Program-made: the position numbers and the translations under genes
The notes under the pieces: model-generated
Database searches by the model: none
What the model was told of the DNA's origin: nothing
The model's input: only the letters and a program-made list of their open reading frames with translations
Assembly (NCBI RefSeq): GCF_026262505.1
Contig: NC_067203.1
Location: 24,099,411-24,163,410, forward strand
Length of the DNA stretch: 64,000 nt
Origin: Trichomonas vaginalis G3
Lineage: Eukaryota > Parabasalia > Trichomonadida > Trichomonadidae
Direction: 5' to 3'
Shown here: positions 20,366-29,010 of the stretch, piece after piece
Layout of the letters: each line of letters begins with the position of its first letter
How positions within the stretch are numbered: the stretch's first letter is position 1

Positions 20366-23233
20366 ATGACTATTGCTGCATATGCGTATGAAACAAATGA
20401 AGCAAGAAGAGCACATGAACTAGTAAACGAAAACTCAACTTTAACCATTGAAGGCAATGATTTAGTCATTGACGATGGAAAAACTAAAAAAGTCATTGAT
20501 TTCGATACTTTTAACACTTATGACCCATTCATTACAACAAGCAAGGTTCCTATCATAAATGATGGAACGGTGCAATATATAAATTCTACAGTAGATGCCT
20601 CATTAGTGAAAGTATTAAATGTTCTCATTGAATTGTTAAAGAGCTTTCGATTTGACGACAACATTAAATGCCTAAAGAATTTAGTCATGAATGAGAAACA
20701 AATTCTTGGCGTTGCTGGTAGCAGTAATGATGTACACCTTATGACATTAGAATATTATAACGAACATAAAGATGAACTGAAAGGAGAGAAGGGTGACACC
20801 GGACCTCAAGGACCACAAGGAATACAAGGAATACAAGGAATACAAGGAATACAAGGACCTCAAGGCGAAAACGGTTTGGATGGAAAGGATGGAAAGGATG
20901 GAAAAACTGCTAAATCATGGATATGGGACCTTATAAATACTGGTTTAACAGCTGCTTCATATGGAGTTCTTCAATACCAAATCGGAAAGATATGGGCAGT
21001 ACTTGGTGAAGAAGCTTTAAATGACGTTAAAAATGCTTTGAACTTCATTTCAAATGGTTCGGATACTATTAAAACTTTATCTGGTTGGATGCAAGAAACA
21101 AGGAGTCAAATAGATACTGTAAGACGTATAGCAAACAATGCACGTACGGGATTGGATACTTTACGACAAGCACAAAATACACTAAAGGAAGCAAATGATA
21201 TTCTTGGCTCAGTATCAGACATGCATGAAGATTGGCTTAAAGGTATTGACAAATCTTTAAAAAATCACAGTCAGTCTATTGCTGACTACAAGAAAAGTAT
21301 AGATTTTTTACATAGTGCTATGGACGTACATGATGGAAGCATAAGGAACTTACTTAATGCTAACAATAACTTACCAGGAACTATTAAAGCATTTATAAAG
21401 TCCTTTGTAAAACCCGGTGCTCTAACATTTAGGTCTTTGAGAGCAAGAGCATTGAAGTCAAGAGATGCAGAAACTCCAACAGAACCTACAGAAGGAACTG
21501 AAACAACAGAAACTCCAGAAGAACCACCAAAACCAACAGCTAATGAAATATTGTTCGAATATTTTCCAAGGTACTCTGTTCTCATTGCATACATTCAAGA
21601 AATACTTAAGAAAGCAGACTTGACTTTAGGAGATGATGAAAGTTCTGTATATCTTTCGTTCCAGTTTCAAATAGCAGAACTTTTGAGACAGATATGTTTA
21701 ATGTATGACAACATCTCTGATTTCACAAGATATGATGACGACCATGACCCCGAACACGGTGAAGAAGAAGTTTTACAAACATCCATTAAGACAGGAAAGG
21801 TTTTAACACAAAGTCTCATTATTGACACCAAAGATGGTGAAGTGGACGTTCTTCAAGAGCTGAAGAAAAATACTTCTTCGGGAGGTGGTGGTAGGCATGA
21901 ACTTGAAATAAATGAGATAGAAGAGAAATTAGCCGAAAAAGCAGATAAAGAACATAAACACAATATCTCCGATATAAATGAACTTCAAGCTACATTAAAT
22001 AGTAAAGCGGACAAAAATGAACTTGACGCAATGAACAAAGTTTTGAAATCTCATAAACACAATATCTCCGATATAAATGAACTTCAAGCTACATTAAATA
22101 GTAAAGCGGACAAGAACCATGTTCATTATATAACTTCAGACGAACAGATTATAACGGACTACCATGGATATTTAACACGAAGTGATGAAGCGAAGACAAA
22201 AAATGTTAATGAAAGAAGATATAAATACATTCGTGCTAAAGGTTATGACATAAGCTGTACTGTACAGTATGATGTAGCTAAAGCACCAGAAGCATTTGGT
22301 TATACCGGTGAAATTTATGCCTCTACTTTCAATGTTAACGGTGTATTAGTTGAACCAAGATTTACTTTGAGAGTTAAGGCAAAAATAACGTTTGAAGATG
22401 CTATTAAAAGTAAAGCTGACAAAGTTGAACTCGAAGCAACGAACAAAGTTTTGAAATCTCATAAACACAACATCTCCGATATAAATGAACTTCAAGCTAC
22501 ATTAGACAGTAAAGCTGACAAGAACCATACACATAAATCCTTCACTACTGTTAGAGCAGACGACATAATATTGAACTTTGACCTTGGTTCAAGTGCACCA
22601 TTAGAAAATCCAAGTACAAGCGTAAAAGATACTCTTAACAGTTTAGATAAGAGTTGCAGGAACATTGAAAGTCATGCCAGAAACTTTGAAGCACATGAAC
22701 TACCAACAATGTTAGATAAGAAAGCAGATAAAACTTATGTGGATGCAGAACTAACAAAGAAATTTTCGAAACCAGATACAATGACATTTACAACAGAAAT
22801 TATAAATGGTGAACCAGCAACTCCATTTGAATTTGTTAGAGGTCTTCAACCAGATACTTTTGAATTTTTCTTGGATAATTCTATTGAACTAACATTACAT
22901 TATAAAAGTGGAACAAATGCAACATTTCATCCGGGAGATACATTCCAAATGGTATTTAATGACATAAGTTCTTTAGAATATGTTTATAGAGTTATGAGCA
23001 TATATGATTTAATATATCCTATAGGAGCTGTTTATACGTCTATGAATCCAATAAATCCAAACACTTTATTTGGTGGTAGATGGTATGAAATAGTTGACAG
23101 TTTTCCATTCTACACTAATACGCAGTCAATGAAGATGGGAGGTTCAAAGAAAATAGGTATTGAAAACCTTCTTCACATATGCATAGGTTCAGTGGAAGAA
23201 CATCTGTGGAAGGAAACCATTCACATTCAATAA
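20366..23233 (+). CDS. Collagen-like, coiled-coil fibre protein with phage-type tail-collar tip (tip shifted out of frame)
   Basis: 955 residues in this frame. Order: beta-like head; G-X-Y collagen-type repeats at about residues 139-176 (GPQ, GIQ, GKD units, partly exact 9 bp repeats); long alpha-helical segments; three copies of a module with HKHNISDINELQATL and SKADKN; then YPIGAVYTSMNPINP and LFGGRWYEI, the entry to a bacteriophage tail-fibre/collar domain. The last about 19 residues are out of frame: a base is missing in ENLPSH-type sequence near 23170, and the rest of the collar lies in the next frame. Likely a trimeric spike for host attachment. Such fibres are not part of the standard Polinton gene set. 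Confidence 0.85.
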   Translation: MTIAAYAYETNEARRAHELVNENSTLTIEGNDLVIDDGKTKKVIDFDTFNTYDPFITTSKVPIINDGTVQYINSTVDASLVKVLNVLIELLKSFRFDDNIKCLKNLVMNEKQILGVAGSSNDVHLMTLEYYNEHKDELKGEKGDTGPQGPQGIQGIQGIQGIQGPQGENGLDGKDGKDGKTAKSWIWDLINTGLTAASYGVLQYQIGKIWAVLGEEALNDVKNALNFISNGSDTIKTLSGWMQETRSQIDTVRRIANNARTGLDTLRQAQNTLKEANDILGSVSDMHEDWLKGIDKSLKNHSQSIADYKKSIDFLHSAMDVHDGSIRNLLNANNNLPGTIKAFIKSFVKPGALTFRSLRARALKSRDAETPTEPTEGTETTETPEEPPKPTANEILFEYFPRYSVLIAYIQEILKKADLTLGDDESSVYLSFQFQIAELLRQICLMYDNISDFTRYDDDHDPEHGEEEVLQTSIKTGKVLTQSLIIDTKDGEVDVLQELKKNTSSGGGGRHELEINEIEEKLAEKADKEHKHNISDINELQATLNSKADKNELDAMNKVLKSHKHNISDINELQATLNSKADKNHVHYITSDEQIITDYHGYLTRSDEAKTKNVNERRYKYIRAKGYDISCTVQYDVAKAPEAFGYTGEIYASTFNVNGVLVEPRFTLRVKAKITFEDAIKSKADKVELEATNKVLKSHKHNISDINELQATLDSKADKNHTHKSFTTVRADDIILNFDLGSSAPLENPSTSVKDTLNSLDKSCRNIESHARNFEAHELPTMLDKKADKTYVDAELTKKFSKPDTMTFTTEIINGEPATPFEFVRGLQPDTFEFFLDNSIELTLHYKSGTNATFHPGDTFQMVFNDISSLEYVYRVMSIYDLIYPIGAVYTSMNPINPNTLFGGRWYEIVDSFPFYTNTQSMKMGGSKKIGIENLLHICIGSVEEHLWKETIHIQ

Positions 23234-23451
23234 CAAAAAGAGGTTATACAAATCTTGCAGCGGGTTCGGATAGACAGGGAATGCATAGATATGATATTTC
23301 AACTGACCCAGTAGATTCAAGCACAGGTATTTTCTGTGGAACCGCAGGAAATCATACACATGTTGTAGCTGGTATTACAGACCCAGCAGGTAATGGAAAA
23401 GATTATATGCCTCCTTATATAACAATGCACGCTTGGATACGAGTTGGTTAA
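23171..23451 (+). pseudogene. Displaced C-terminal tip of the fibre gene
   Basis: Continues the fibre in another frame: SHMHRFSG, then GNHSHS, GNHTHVV and a C-terminal MPPYITMHAWIRVG. Repeated HxH pairs and the MPPY..W ending are typical of phage collar tips. One missing base (CC read as C) at about 23170-23174 explains the break. Alone it would start at an internal Met (23179), so it is not a separate gene. Confidence 0.8.
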
Positions 23452-23470
23452 ACTCTTTAACTTTACATAA

Positions 23471-24556
23471 ATGAGCTTGAAAGAAGTATTCGAACAACAT
23501 CCATGGAGGTCATTTAAGAAGTTCAATGAAGCTGCAAAGAGTCGGGGATTTACTAACAGAGCTGAAGTGAAAAGGTTCTTTGACAAAAATGTTGTACATC
23601 AAACAAAAATAAACCCTTACGACTACTTTTTACCAATTTACTCCAACACTCCTGACGCATACCAATTTGACACTCTCATTCAAAGCAGAAAAGGAGGACA
23701 TAAACCATTCCTCATCTTCATAAATGTTAACACTCGTAAAGCATATGCATATCCAATGAAAAATAAAGGAACTCGTGAAGTGTTAAGAGTTTTACAAAAG
23801 TTTGTAGCAGAACATAACCCAAGTACTTTAACATCAGACCAAGACAGTGCATACCTCAGCAATGAAATCACAGAATTTCTCATTAAGCATAACATAACTC
23901 ACTACACTACTGAAGACCATAACCATAACATACTCGGCATCATAAACCGCTTCATAAGGACTCTCAGAGATTTAAACCAAGAGCGAGACTTTACCGAAGA
24001 AACAATGAAACATTTTCTCGAAGTATATAATTCCTCAACACATTCTACAACAGGACATACACCAAATTCAATGACACAACAACAAGAAGAAAAGTATATA
24101 CAAAAGAAACGAAGCCAAACACAAAATATCAGAAATTCAACACAATTTACCCTCATTCCTGGAACAAAAGTTCGTGTAGTTCTTGACGACAAACCGTTGA
24201 CAAAGAAACGTTTAAGGTTAAGTCGAAATTATTATATCGTAGACTCTACGCAAGGTAATGGATATCTTATAAAAGCTGCCGACGACTCTATTGCGTTTTA
24301 TCCTCGACATAAATTAGTCGAAAGTAGTAATGGCAAACTTGCTGAAACCATTGACGAAGCAAAGCGAGGAGTGGTTATTAAAATACTTGGCTATAACACA
24401 AACGATGACACTTATAAAGTAAGATATGAAGGAGGCGTTGAAGATGTTATACCATCTAAGAACTTGAGAGAGTCGAAGCCAACACATCTGGGACCATTAG
24501 AGCGGGAGTACTGGAAAGACAAAAATATGCCAGAAAGAATAAGAAAATTCTTCTAA
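23471..24556 (+). CDS. INT: Maverick integrase (retroviral-type, rve fold) with altered catalytic triad
   Basis: 361 residues. The core has Asp67 in YQFDTL and Asp123 in LTSDQD. The position 36 residues later, where D,D35E enzymes have Glu, is Asn159 in GIINRFIRTLRD. The C-terminal part (about residues 290-345, KILGYN.. to VIPSKNLRE) looks like the small chromo/SH3-like barrel common in Polinton integrases. It should insert the element ends with a 5-6 bp duplication. The frame is otherwise intact. The gene lies 20 bp downstream of the fibre. Whether Asn is the family norm in this lineage or a disabling change is not known to me. Confidence 0.88.
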   Translation: MSLKEVFEQHPWRSFKKFNEAAKSRGFTNRAEVKRFFDKNVVHQTKINPYDYFLPIYSNTPDAYQFDTLIQSRKGGHKPFLIFINVNTRKAYAYPMKNKGTREVLRVLQKFVAEHNPSTLTSDQDSAYLSNEITEFLIKHNITHYTTEDHNHNILGIINRFIRTLRDLNQERDFTEETMKHFLEVYNSSTHSTTGHTPNSMTQQQEEKYIQKKRSQTQNIRNSTQFTLIPGTKVRVVLDDKPLTKKRLRLSRNYYIVDSTQGNGYLIKAADDSIAFYPRHKLVESSNGKLAETIDEAKRGVVIKILGYNTNDDTYKVRYEGGVEDVIPSKNLRESKPTHLGPLEREYWKDKNMPERIRKFF

Positions 24557-24595
24557 ACTTTTTCATTAGATGTAAATCAGACAAAAATATAATTT

Positions 24596-24735
24596 AGGTG
24601 AAGAGGTGAGATCTCACCTGTTTTTTCACCTCTTTTTTCACCCCGTGAATTTTCATGAATTTTCACAAAAGACCAAAAATAATGTTTAGGTGAAGAGGTG
24701 AGATCTCACCTGTTTTTTCACCTCTTTTTTCACCC
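24596..24735. repeat. 48 bp palindromic repeat, copies 2 and 3
   Basis: Two direct copies at 24596-24643 and 24688-24735, both AGGTGAAGAGGTGAGATCTC.. with two T6-CACC blocks. They lie between the integrase stop and the next gene, separated by 44 bp with a repeated TTTTCATGAA-type stretch. Confidence 0.9.
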
Positions 24736-24737
24736 TC

Positions 24738-24767
24738 GCCGCATAGCGGCTCAGACCCTTTGGGTCT
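24738..24767. repeat. Two tandem GC-rich mini-hairpins
   Basis: GCCGC-ATA-GCGGC (24738-24750) and AGACCC-TTT-GGGTCT (24753-24767), perfect stems of 5 and 6 bp directly after palindromic repeat copy 3. Could act as a terminator or attenuator for the integrase transcript, or be inserted mini-elements. Confidence 0.8.
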
Positions 24768-24847
24768 CTTGAATTTTCATGAATTTTCCCGAAATAAAAA
24801 ATAAAGTTAGTTTTATTTTTTTTATTTTTTTATTTTGTATAAAAGAT

Positions 24848-25813
24848 ATGATTTCAACAATCGGCACAACAACAATTCAAGCCGCGAACGGCGGGACTCT
24901 GTCCACAACAACAGCACCAAACTCGTTAGTCATGAATCCTACGTCAATGTTAGTAGAGATGAAAAACTTCATTCCTTCTTCATATACTTTTGAAACAAAA
25001 ATCCAGAAGATAAAGCAAGAACTTTTAACAAGTAATTTAGACTGTAGTGCGAAAGATGAAGAAAATGAAGAATATCTTTATGAAATGCAGGACATTATTG
25101 ACCATTTACCCAAATTGCCTGAAATCCAACAACAAAAACTCACTATTCCTGAATTCGACGAAATTGAAGTGAAACCAACTGACTCAGTAGAAATAAAGAA
25201 GTTCATACGAAAGGTAAACTATGAATTCCTTGGTTTTCATTGCAACCATAAGGTTATGGACAAAGATTGCGACATGGTATATAAAAACATTTCTGACATA
25301 TATAAATCTGAGGAGTTTAAGACTTACGATAACTTTGTTTCATTAGTTGCAAAATGTGTTTGGGAAATAAGAGATAAAGATAGAAGAGGCAAAGTATGGA
25401 ACGAACAAATAAGACCCGCTATGTTTGAGATGAAGAGAGCAATTGACGCCTTAGTTGTTTTAGCTGGTTTTATTTCAATGTATAACGCAAAAATGAACCC
25501 GCAATGTTCAAAATGTAAGGCAGCAATTAGGAAATATAACTACTCAGTCAAAGAGATAGAAAGAATGAGAAACGACTATGCAGACTTAAAGAAAGAAGCA
25601 GAAAAGCCAGTAGAAGATAAAATGAACATGTTAGAATTTCTGAACAAAAACTATCCAACAGCAGAAGATTTCCTTCTATCTGACGTCAAGAAGAAGTATA
25701 AAGAAACCTTCGGTATTGTTAAAACTTTTGACATACTGACAGAAGAAATAGAAGCTACGAAATTGTTTAGGATTTCAAATATACATCGTACAATTCATGT
25801 AAAACGCTTGTGA
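24848..25813 (+). CDS. Hypothetical Maverick protein with Cys/His pairs
   Basis: 321 residues from MISTIGTTT; an upstream in-frame Met (24779) would add a hydrophobic stretch encoded by the T-rich leader and is unlikely. Mostly helical and charged; HCNHKVMDKDC near residue 135 and CSKC near residue 220 could bind a metal. The leader ATTTTTTTATTTTGTAT ends 8 bases before the ATG and is shared almost exactly with the KilA-N gene leader at 27238-27254. Unknown function; no capsid or enzyme motif. Confidence 0.7.
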   Translation: MISTIGTTTIQAANGGTLSTTTAPNSLVMNPTSMLVEMKNFIPSSYTFETKIQKIKQELLTSNLDCSAKDEENEEYLYEMQDIIDHLPKLPEIQQQKLTIPEFDEIEVKPTDSVEIKKFIRKVNYEFLGFHCNHKVMDKDCDMVYKNISDIYKSEEFKTYDNFVSLVAKCVWEIRDKDRRGKVWNEQIRPAMFEMKRAIDALVVLAGFISMYNAKMNPQCSKCKAAIRKYNYSVKEIERMRNDYADLKKEAEKPVEDKMNMLEFLNKNYPTAEDFLLSDVKKKYKETFGIVKTFDILTEEIEATKLFRISNIHRTIHVKRL

Positions 25814-25823
25814 AAAAAAACTG

Positions 25824-25870
25824 GGGTGAAAAAGAGGTGAAAAAACAGGTGAGATCTCACCTCTTCACCT
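25824..25870. repeat. 48 bp palindromic repeat, copy 4 (inverted)
   Basis: Opposite orientation to copies 1-3 (starts GGGTGAAAAAGAGGTG). Sits 11 bp after the stop at 25813. Confidence 0.9.
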
Positions 25871-25894
25871 AAACATTATTTTTGCTTTAATTAA

Positions 25895-26389
25895 ATGCTT
25901 TCCGGAAACGTCGATGAAAATCATATGGACAAATTATATGAAAAAATTAATAATGATTACCCCTCATTAACCAGGGAAATGACGAATTCTATAGTTCGTA
26001 AATTCGATGAAATACAGGATATGTGGTTCGACAGATTCGACATGAACGATAAGGAAAAGAGAAAGAACGATAACAATTTACTTACTAAAAGAATCCTAAA
26101 ATCTAAAATAGGTGAAGCTTCAACATTTAACACAGTACATAACTTTTACACCGCTGTTTATATTTTCAATAATTTATTTAACGATGAACGAGAAAGAAAA
26201 AGTATGTTTAACGGAAGAAATGAATATGATTTTATCCTTTGTGCTGTTCGGGATGTTGACATGAAACTAAAGAAAATATTCTTATTACAAGATGACACGG
26301 TTGAAGATGAAGTCAATGAGTTTTTAAATCGTGATTTAAATGAAATTGATGAAGTTATGACCGAATGTTATAAAAAGTTCAAGGGGTGA
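25895..26389 (+). CDS. Hypothetical Maverick protein
   Basis: 164 residues, helical and highly charged, acidic C-terminal half. Starts 25 bp after palindromic repeat 4 and its stop TGA lies inside repeat 5, so the gene is bracketed by two copies. No domain recognised. Confidence 0.65.
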   Translation: MLSGNVDENHMDKLYEKINNDYPSLTREMTNSIVRKFDEIQDMWFDRFDMNDKEKRKNDNNLLTKRILKSKIGEASTFNTVHNFYTAVYIFNNLFNDERERKSMFNGRNEYDFILCAVRDVDMKLKKIFLLQDDTVEDEVNEFLNRDLNEIDEVMTECYKKFKG

Positions 26390-26430
26390 AAAAGAGGTGA
26401 AAAAACAGGTGAGATCTCACCTCTTCACCT
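26384..26430. repeat. 48 bp palindromic repeat, copy 5 (inverted)
   Basis: Same orientation as copy 4. It supplies the stop codon of the gene at 25895-26389 (GGG TGA). Confidence 0.9.
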
Positions 26431-26541
26431 AAATTATATTTTTGTTCAAAGCTTCCACGAGAGAAAAGATTCCTCATTCGCTAAGGATTCCAAAAATGAA
26501 AAAATCATTGATTTCGGCTGAGAAAAAACAGCAAAACCCTT

Positions 26542-26604
26542 CTTCCACGGGAACAAAGAAATAAAGAAGAAATAAAGTAAATTTTTTATTTATTCCCGTG
26601 GAAG
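26542..26604. repeat. 12 bp inverted repeat with 39 nt loop
   Basis: CTTCCACGGGAA (26542-26553) and TTCCCGTGGAAG (26593-26604). A third partial copy, CTTCCACGAGAGAA, begins near 26452. The stretch 26431-26784 has no convincing protein gene. Confidence 0.75.
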
Positions 26605-26663
26605 ATAGAGCACTTTTATGACACTTTTTATTCACGACAAACAAGACAAACAAAGAAAATAAG

Positions 26664-26743
26664 AAAATACGGCGCTGTCGCGGTTCGAACCACAGACTCT
26701 GACCCCTCCATAACACCACCTTAGACCACTGTGCTACGTAGCC
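26664..26743 (-). ncRNA. tRNA-like pol III unit
   Basis: On the minus strand, 26743-26671 is 73 nt long, beginning GGCTACG. It contains TAGCACAGTGG, an exact fit to the tRNA A box (TRGCNNAGYNGG-type), and GGTTCGAACC, an exact B box, at tRNA-like spacing. A TTTT terminator follows 3 bases later (26664-26667). The cloverleaf does not fold well: the T stem and acceptor stem have several mismatches and the anticodon arm is weak. So it is either a decayed tRNA copy or a small RNA with a tRNA-derived promoter. A cytosolic tRNA gene in working order is unlikely. Confidence 0.5.
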
Positions 26744-26784
26744 TGTCGACATAAGATTTTATAAATTGCATATTTGACGTAAAT

Positions 26785-27159
26785 TTATTTCCATCTAGCT
26801 TCCCACCGCATAAGATATTCATACGTGTTTGTAAGACATTCATTAAAATTCTTTTCTATTGCATCTAATCTTGCGTTATTTTTTTCAATAGCTTGTCTGT
26901 ATTCTTCATCATCTCCAGCAGTGTTTGGGTCTTCACGTTTAAAATATTCATTGTTAACCAATTTTTTATCTACAAATTTTATTAGTGTTTGATTCACTTC
27001 GTTATGATAACGGTCATATTCTTTCAATACGTAAGTGAAGACAAAATGCGTCGTACCTTCAATCTTAAAGCTTAAAGAACTTTCAACACAGTTTTGAGGG
27101 TCTATCAGTGCGTCAATGAGATAGTATTCGAAGTCAGTCAATAATCTTTTTAAAGTCAT
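26785..27159 (-). CDS. Hypothetical Maverick protein
   Basis: 124 residues, predicted mostly helical, with a short Asp/Glu-rich loop (EDPNTAGDDEE). Divergent from the KilA-N gene with a 107 bp T-rich gap. No family recognised. Confidence 0.65.
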   Translation of the reverse strand: MTLKRLLTDFEYYLIDALIDPQNCVESSLSFKIEGTTHFVFTYVLKEYDRYHNEVNQTLIKFVDKKLVNNEYFKREDPNTAGDDEEYRQAIEKNNARLDAIEKNFNECLTNTYEYLMRWEARWK

Positions 27160-27266
27160 TTCATACAGGATAAAATTTAATGTTGTGAAGAAATAGTGTT
27201 TATCTCAGAAAAAATAACGCTAATTTTATTTTTATTTATTTTTTTATTTTGTATGTAAAGACAGTA

Positions 27267-28160
27267 ATGACAACATCAGAGAACACAACAACTGCTATCG
27301 TTCATGAAGCCATAAATGAAGAATATGAGTACATACAGTTTAACAAACAACTCCGTCTCATTCGTTCGGTCAAAGACGATATGTACCAAATGCAAAGTAT
27401 TTTGACAGCATGTTTTGCTCCAGACACTAAACACGCAGACGACTGGTTCAAAAACCAAAGCACACAAGAACTTTTGAGTGAAGCACAGCGAGACCGACTT
27501 TTTTCTGAAAACAGTGAAGAACAGCGAGACCGACTTCCTTCGGGGTCGCCTAAAACTCATGAAAACAGTGAAATTTCTCTAGACCGACTTTTATCGGCCT
27601 TGCATAAAACACATGAAAATCGTAAAAATTTGCCAATAAATTTAAGAGGTTGGTATGTACATAGACTTCTTGTAAATGCTGTTGCAATGTGGGCTTCTCC
27701 TCGTTATGCATGGCATGTTTACAGACTTCTTGACGAAATTCATAGACAAGAACGTGAAGAGCTAGAGAACAAGCTTGAATCCAAAGACAAAAGCATACAG
27801 AAAAGAATACCACGTTCGGTACCAAAAGGAAAGGAAAAGAACTATAAGTATATGATTTATACTGAAGAGATGGAAAATGAAGAAGACAGAGATATGGTTA
27901 TGTTGCATTTAGTTAGAAGAAACAACAAGAGCTTTTACGACCTTGCTAAGATTTACAAATCTGACAGAAATTGGTTCTATCGCGAAAACTTACCGATTTC
28001 AATGACCCCAAATGAAGATGTGAAACAAATAGTTCAAGATACGTTACCTCAAACACACTATAATATTAAAGGTTGTACAATTCTTACCTTCAAAGAAGAC
28101 TTACCGCTACTGAAAGAAAAAATAACAGAGTATTTCGATAACTTCAAAGAGGAAGAATGA
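27267..28160 (+). CDS. KilA-N domain protein
   Basis: 297 residues from MTTSENTT (an upstream in-frame Met at 27249 is within the leader). Residues about 20-140 match the KilA-N pattern: a strand pair, then DDWFKNQSTQELL, and later GWYVHRLLVNAVAMWASPRYA, with the characteristic W-YVH and AMWASP words. KilA-N is a DNA-binding domain of large DNA viruses and phages. The two halves are separated by a low-complexity insert with three RDRL/LDRL and two KTHEN units, encoded partly by GC-rich hairpin sequence. The C-terminal about 110 residues are helical. Likely a regulatory or nucleic-acid-binding protein; unusual in a Polinton. Confidence 0.8.
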   Translation: MTTSENTTTAIVHEAINEEYEYIQFNKQLRLIRSVKDDMYQMQSILTACFAPDTKHADDWFKNQSTQELLSEAQRDRLFSENSEEQRDRLPSGSPKTHENSEISLDRLLSALHKTHENRKNLPINLRGWYVHRLLVNAVAMWASPRYAWHVYRLLDEIHRQEREELENKLESKDKSIQKRIPRSVPKGKEKNYKYMIYTEEMENEEDRDMVMLHLVRRNNKSFYDLAKIYKSDRNWFYRENLPISMTPNEDVKQIVQDTLPQTHYNIKGCTILTFKEDLPLLKEKITEYFDNFKEEE

Positions 28161-28213
28161 AAATCTAAGCTAATTTTATTTTTTTTATAAAATTTTATCT
28201 CATATGAAAGAAC

Positions 28214-28429
28214 ATGAATTTAGAATATTCGGAACTCATGACAGAAGAGGAGAACGAACAGCATGTAAAAGATTATGCAAAATTTATGAAGACATACAAA
28301 GCATTTAAACAATATCTAAATGCTTCTAAAGATTATGCAAAATTTCTGAAGGTATATAAAGCTTATGAAAAAGCGTATGAAAAGTTTATACATTGGGGAA
28401 TTGTTGTAAAATATCCATATGAAGACTAA
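28214..28429 (+). CDS. Small repeat-containing Maverick protein
   Basis: 71 residues with an internal duplication: VKDYAKFMKTYKAFKQYL and SKDYAKFLKVYKAYEKAY. Lys/Tyr-rich helix pair. Unknown function. Starts in the T-rich leader downstream of the KilA-N gene. Confidence 0.6.
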   Translation: MNLEYSELMTEEENEQHVKDYAKFMKTYKAFKQYLNASKDYAKFLKVYKAYEKAYEKFIHWGIVVKYPYED

Positions 28430-28447
28430 CCAAAAATATATTTTTGC

Positions 28448-28783
28448 TTAAATAGCTTCAGGGTCAATTTCTTCAACCATTTCACTTCCTTCGTCAATGT
28501 CAATTGAAGCTTCTTCAACCTTTGGTAAGAATTTCTGTATAACATCTTTGTTCGTTATTGTCTTCAGAGATGAAGGATAATATTTCACATTTGTTTCACC
28601 CTTCTTATATTCTTTCTGTTCGGAAAGATTCATAGCAATACTGAAGAAGTCAATGTTAGAGTTCTTTATGACAGTATAATGAGTATCTTTGACATTCACG
28701 AAGAAACTCTTTTGTTTCAAAACTACTGCTAACTCTTGTGAAGTATAACGTTTGCGGTCAATGACGATAGCTTGGTCTGACAT
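28448..28783 (-). CDS. Hypothetical Maverick protein
   Basis: 111 residues from MSDQAIVIDRK (or 114 from 28792). Beta-like N-terminal half and an acidic C-terminus (DIDEGSEMVEEIDPE). Convergent with the gene at 28214-28429. The stop of a tiny gene lies 11 bp upstream, so the two may be co-transcribed. Confidence 0.65.
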   Translation of the reverse strand: MSDQAIVIDRKRYTSQELAVVLKQKSFFVNVKDTHYTVIKNSNIDFFSIAMNLSEQKEYKKGETNVKYYPSSLKTITNKDVIQKFLPKVEEASIDIDEGSEMVEEIDPEAI

Positions 28784-28794
28784 ACTGACCAAAC

Positions 28795-28911
28795 TTAGAT
28801 TCTTTCACAAAAACTCTTGTTAAAGATAACATTAACATTTGAAGCATTATTGAACTCATTCTTGATGGCAGTAGCGAGAGCATTGTATGAAAAGAACTTG
28901 CAATCTTGCAT
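28795..28911 (-). CDS. Very small hypothetical protein
   Basis: 38 codons from ATG at 28909-28911 to TAA at 28795-28797, product MQDCKFFSYNALATAIK.., compact and plausible rather than low complexity. Preceded by the same kind of TTTTTATTTT leader as neighbouring genes and followed 11 bp later by the next start. Size alone makes it uncertain. Confidence 0.4.
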   Translation of the reverse strand: MQDCKFFSYNALATAIKNEFNNASNVNVIFNKSFCERI

Positions 28912-29010
28912 GTGTTCATTAAAATAAAAATATTAAATTATTTTGAAAAATAACTTAAAAAAAATCTAATCTAATTTTTTCAAAAATATTTTTTTTATTT
29001 CCTACTAAAG

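Noticed and set aside
26671-26743. Functional tRNA gene
   Set aside because: Boxes are perfect but T, acceptor and anticodon stems have several mismatches; kept only as tRNA-like.
26474-26752. 92-codon minus-strand frame in the Maverick
   Set aside because: It covers an inverted repeat and the tRNA-like unit, is Phe-rich in low-complexity stretches and has no leader or neighbour logic.
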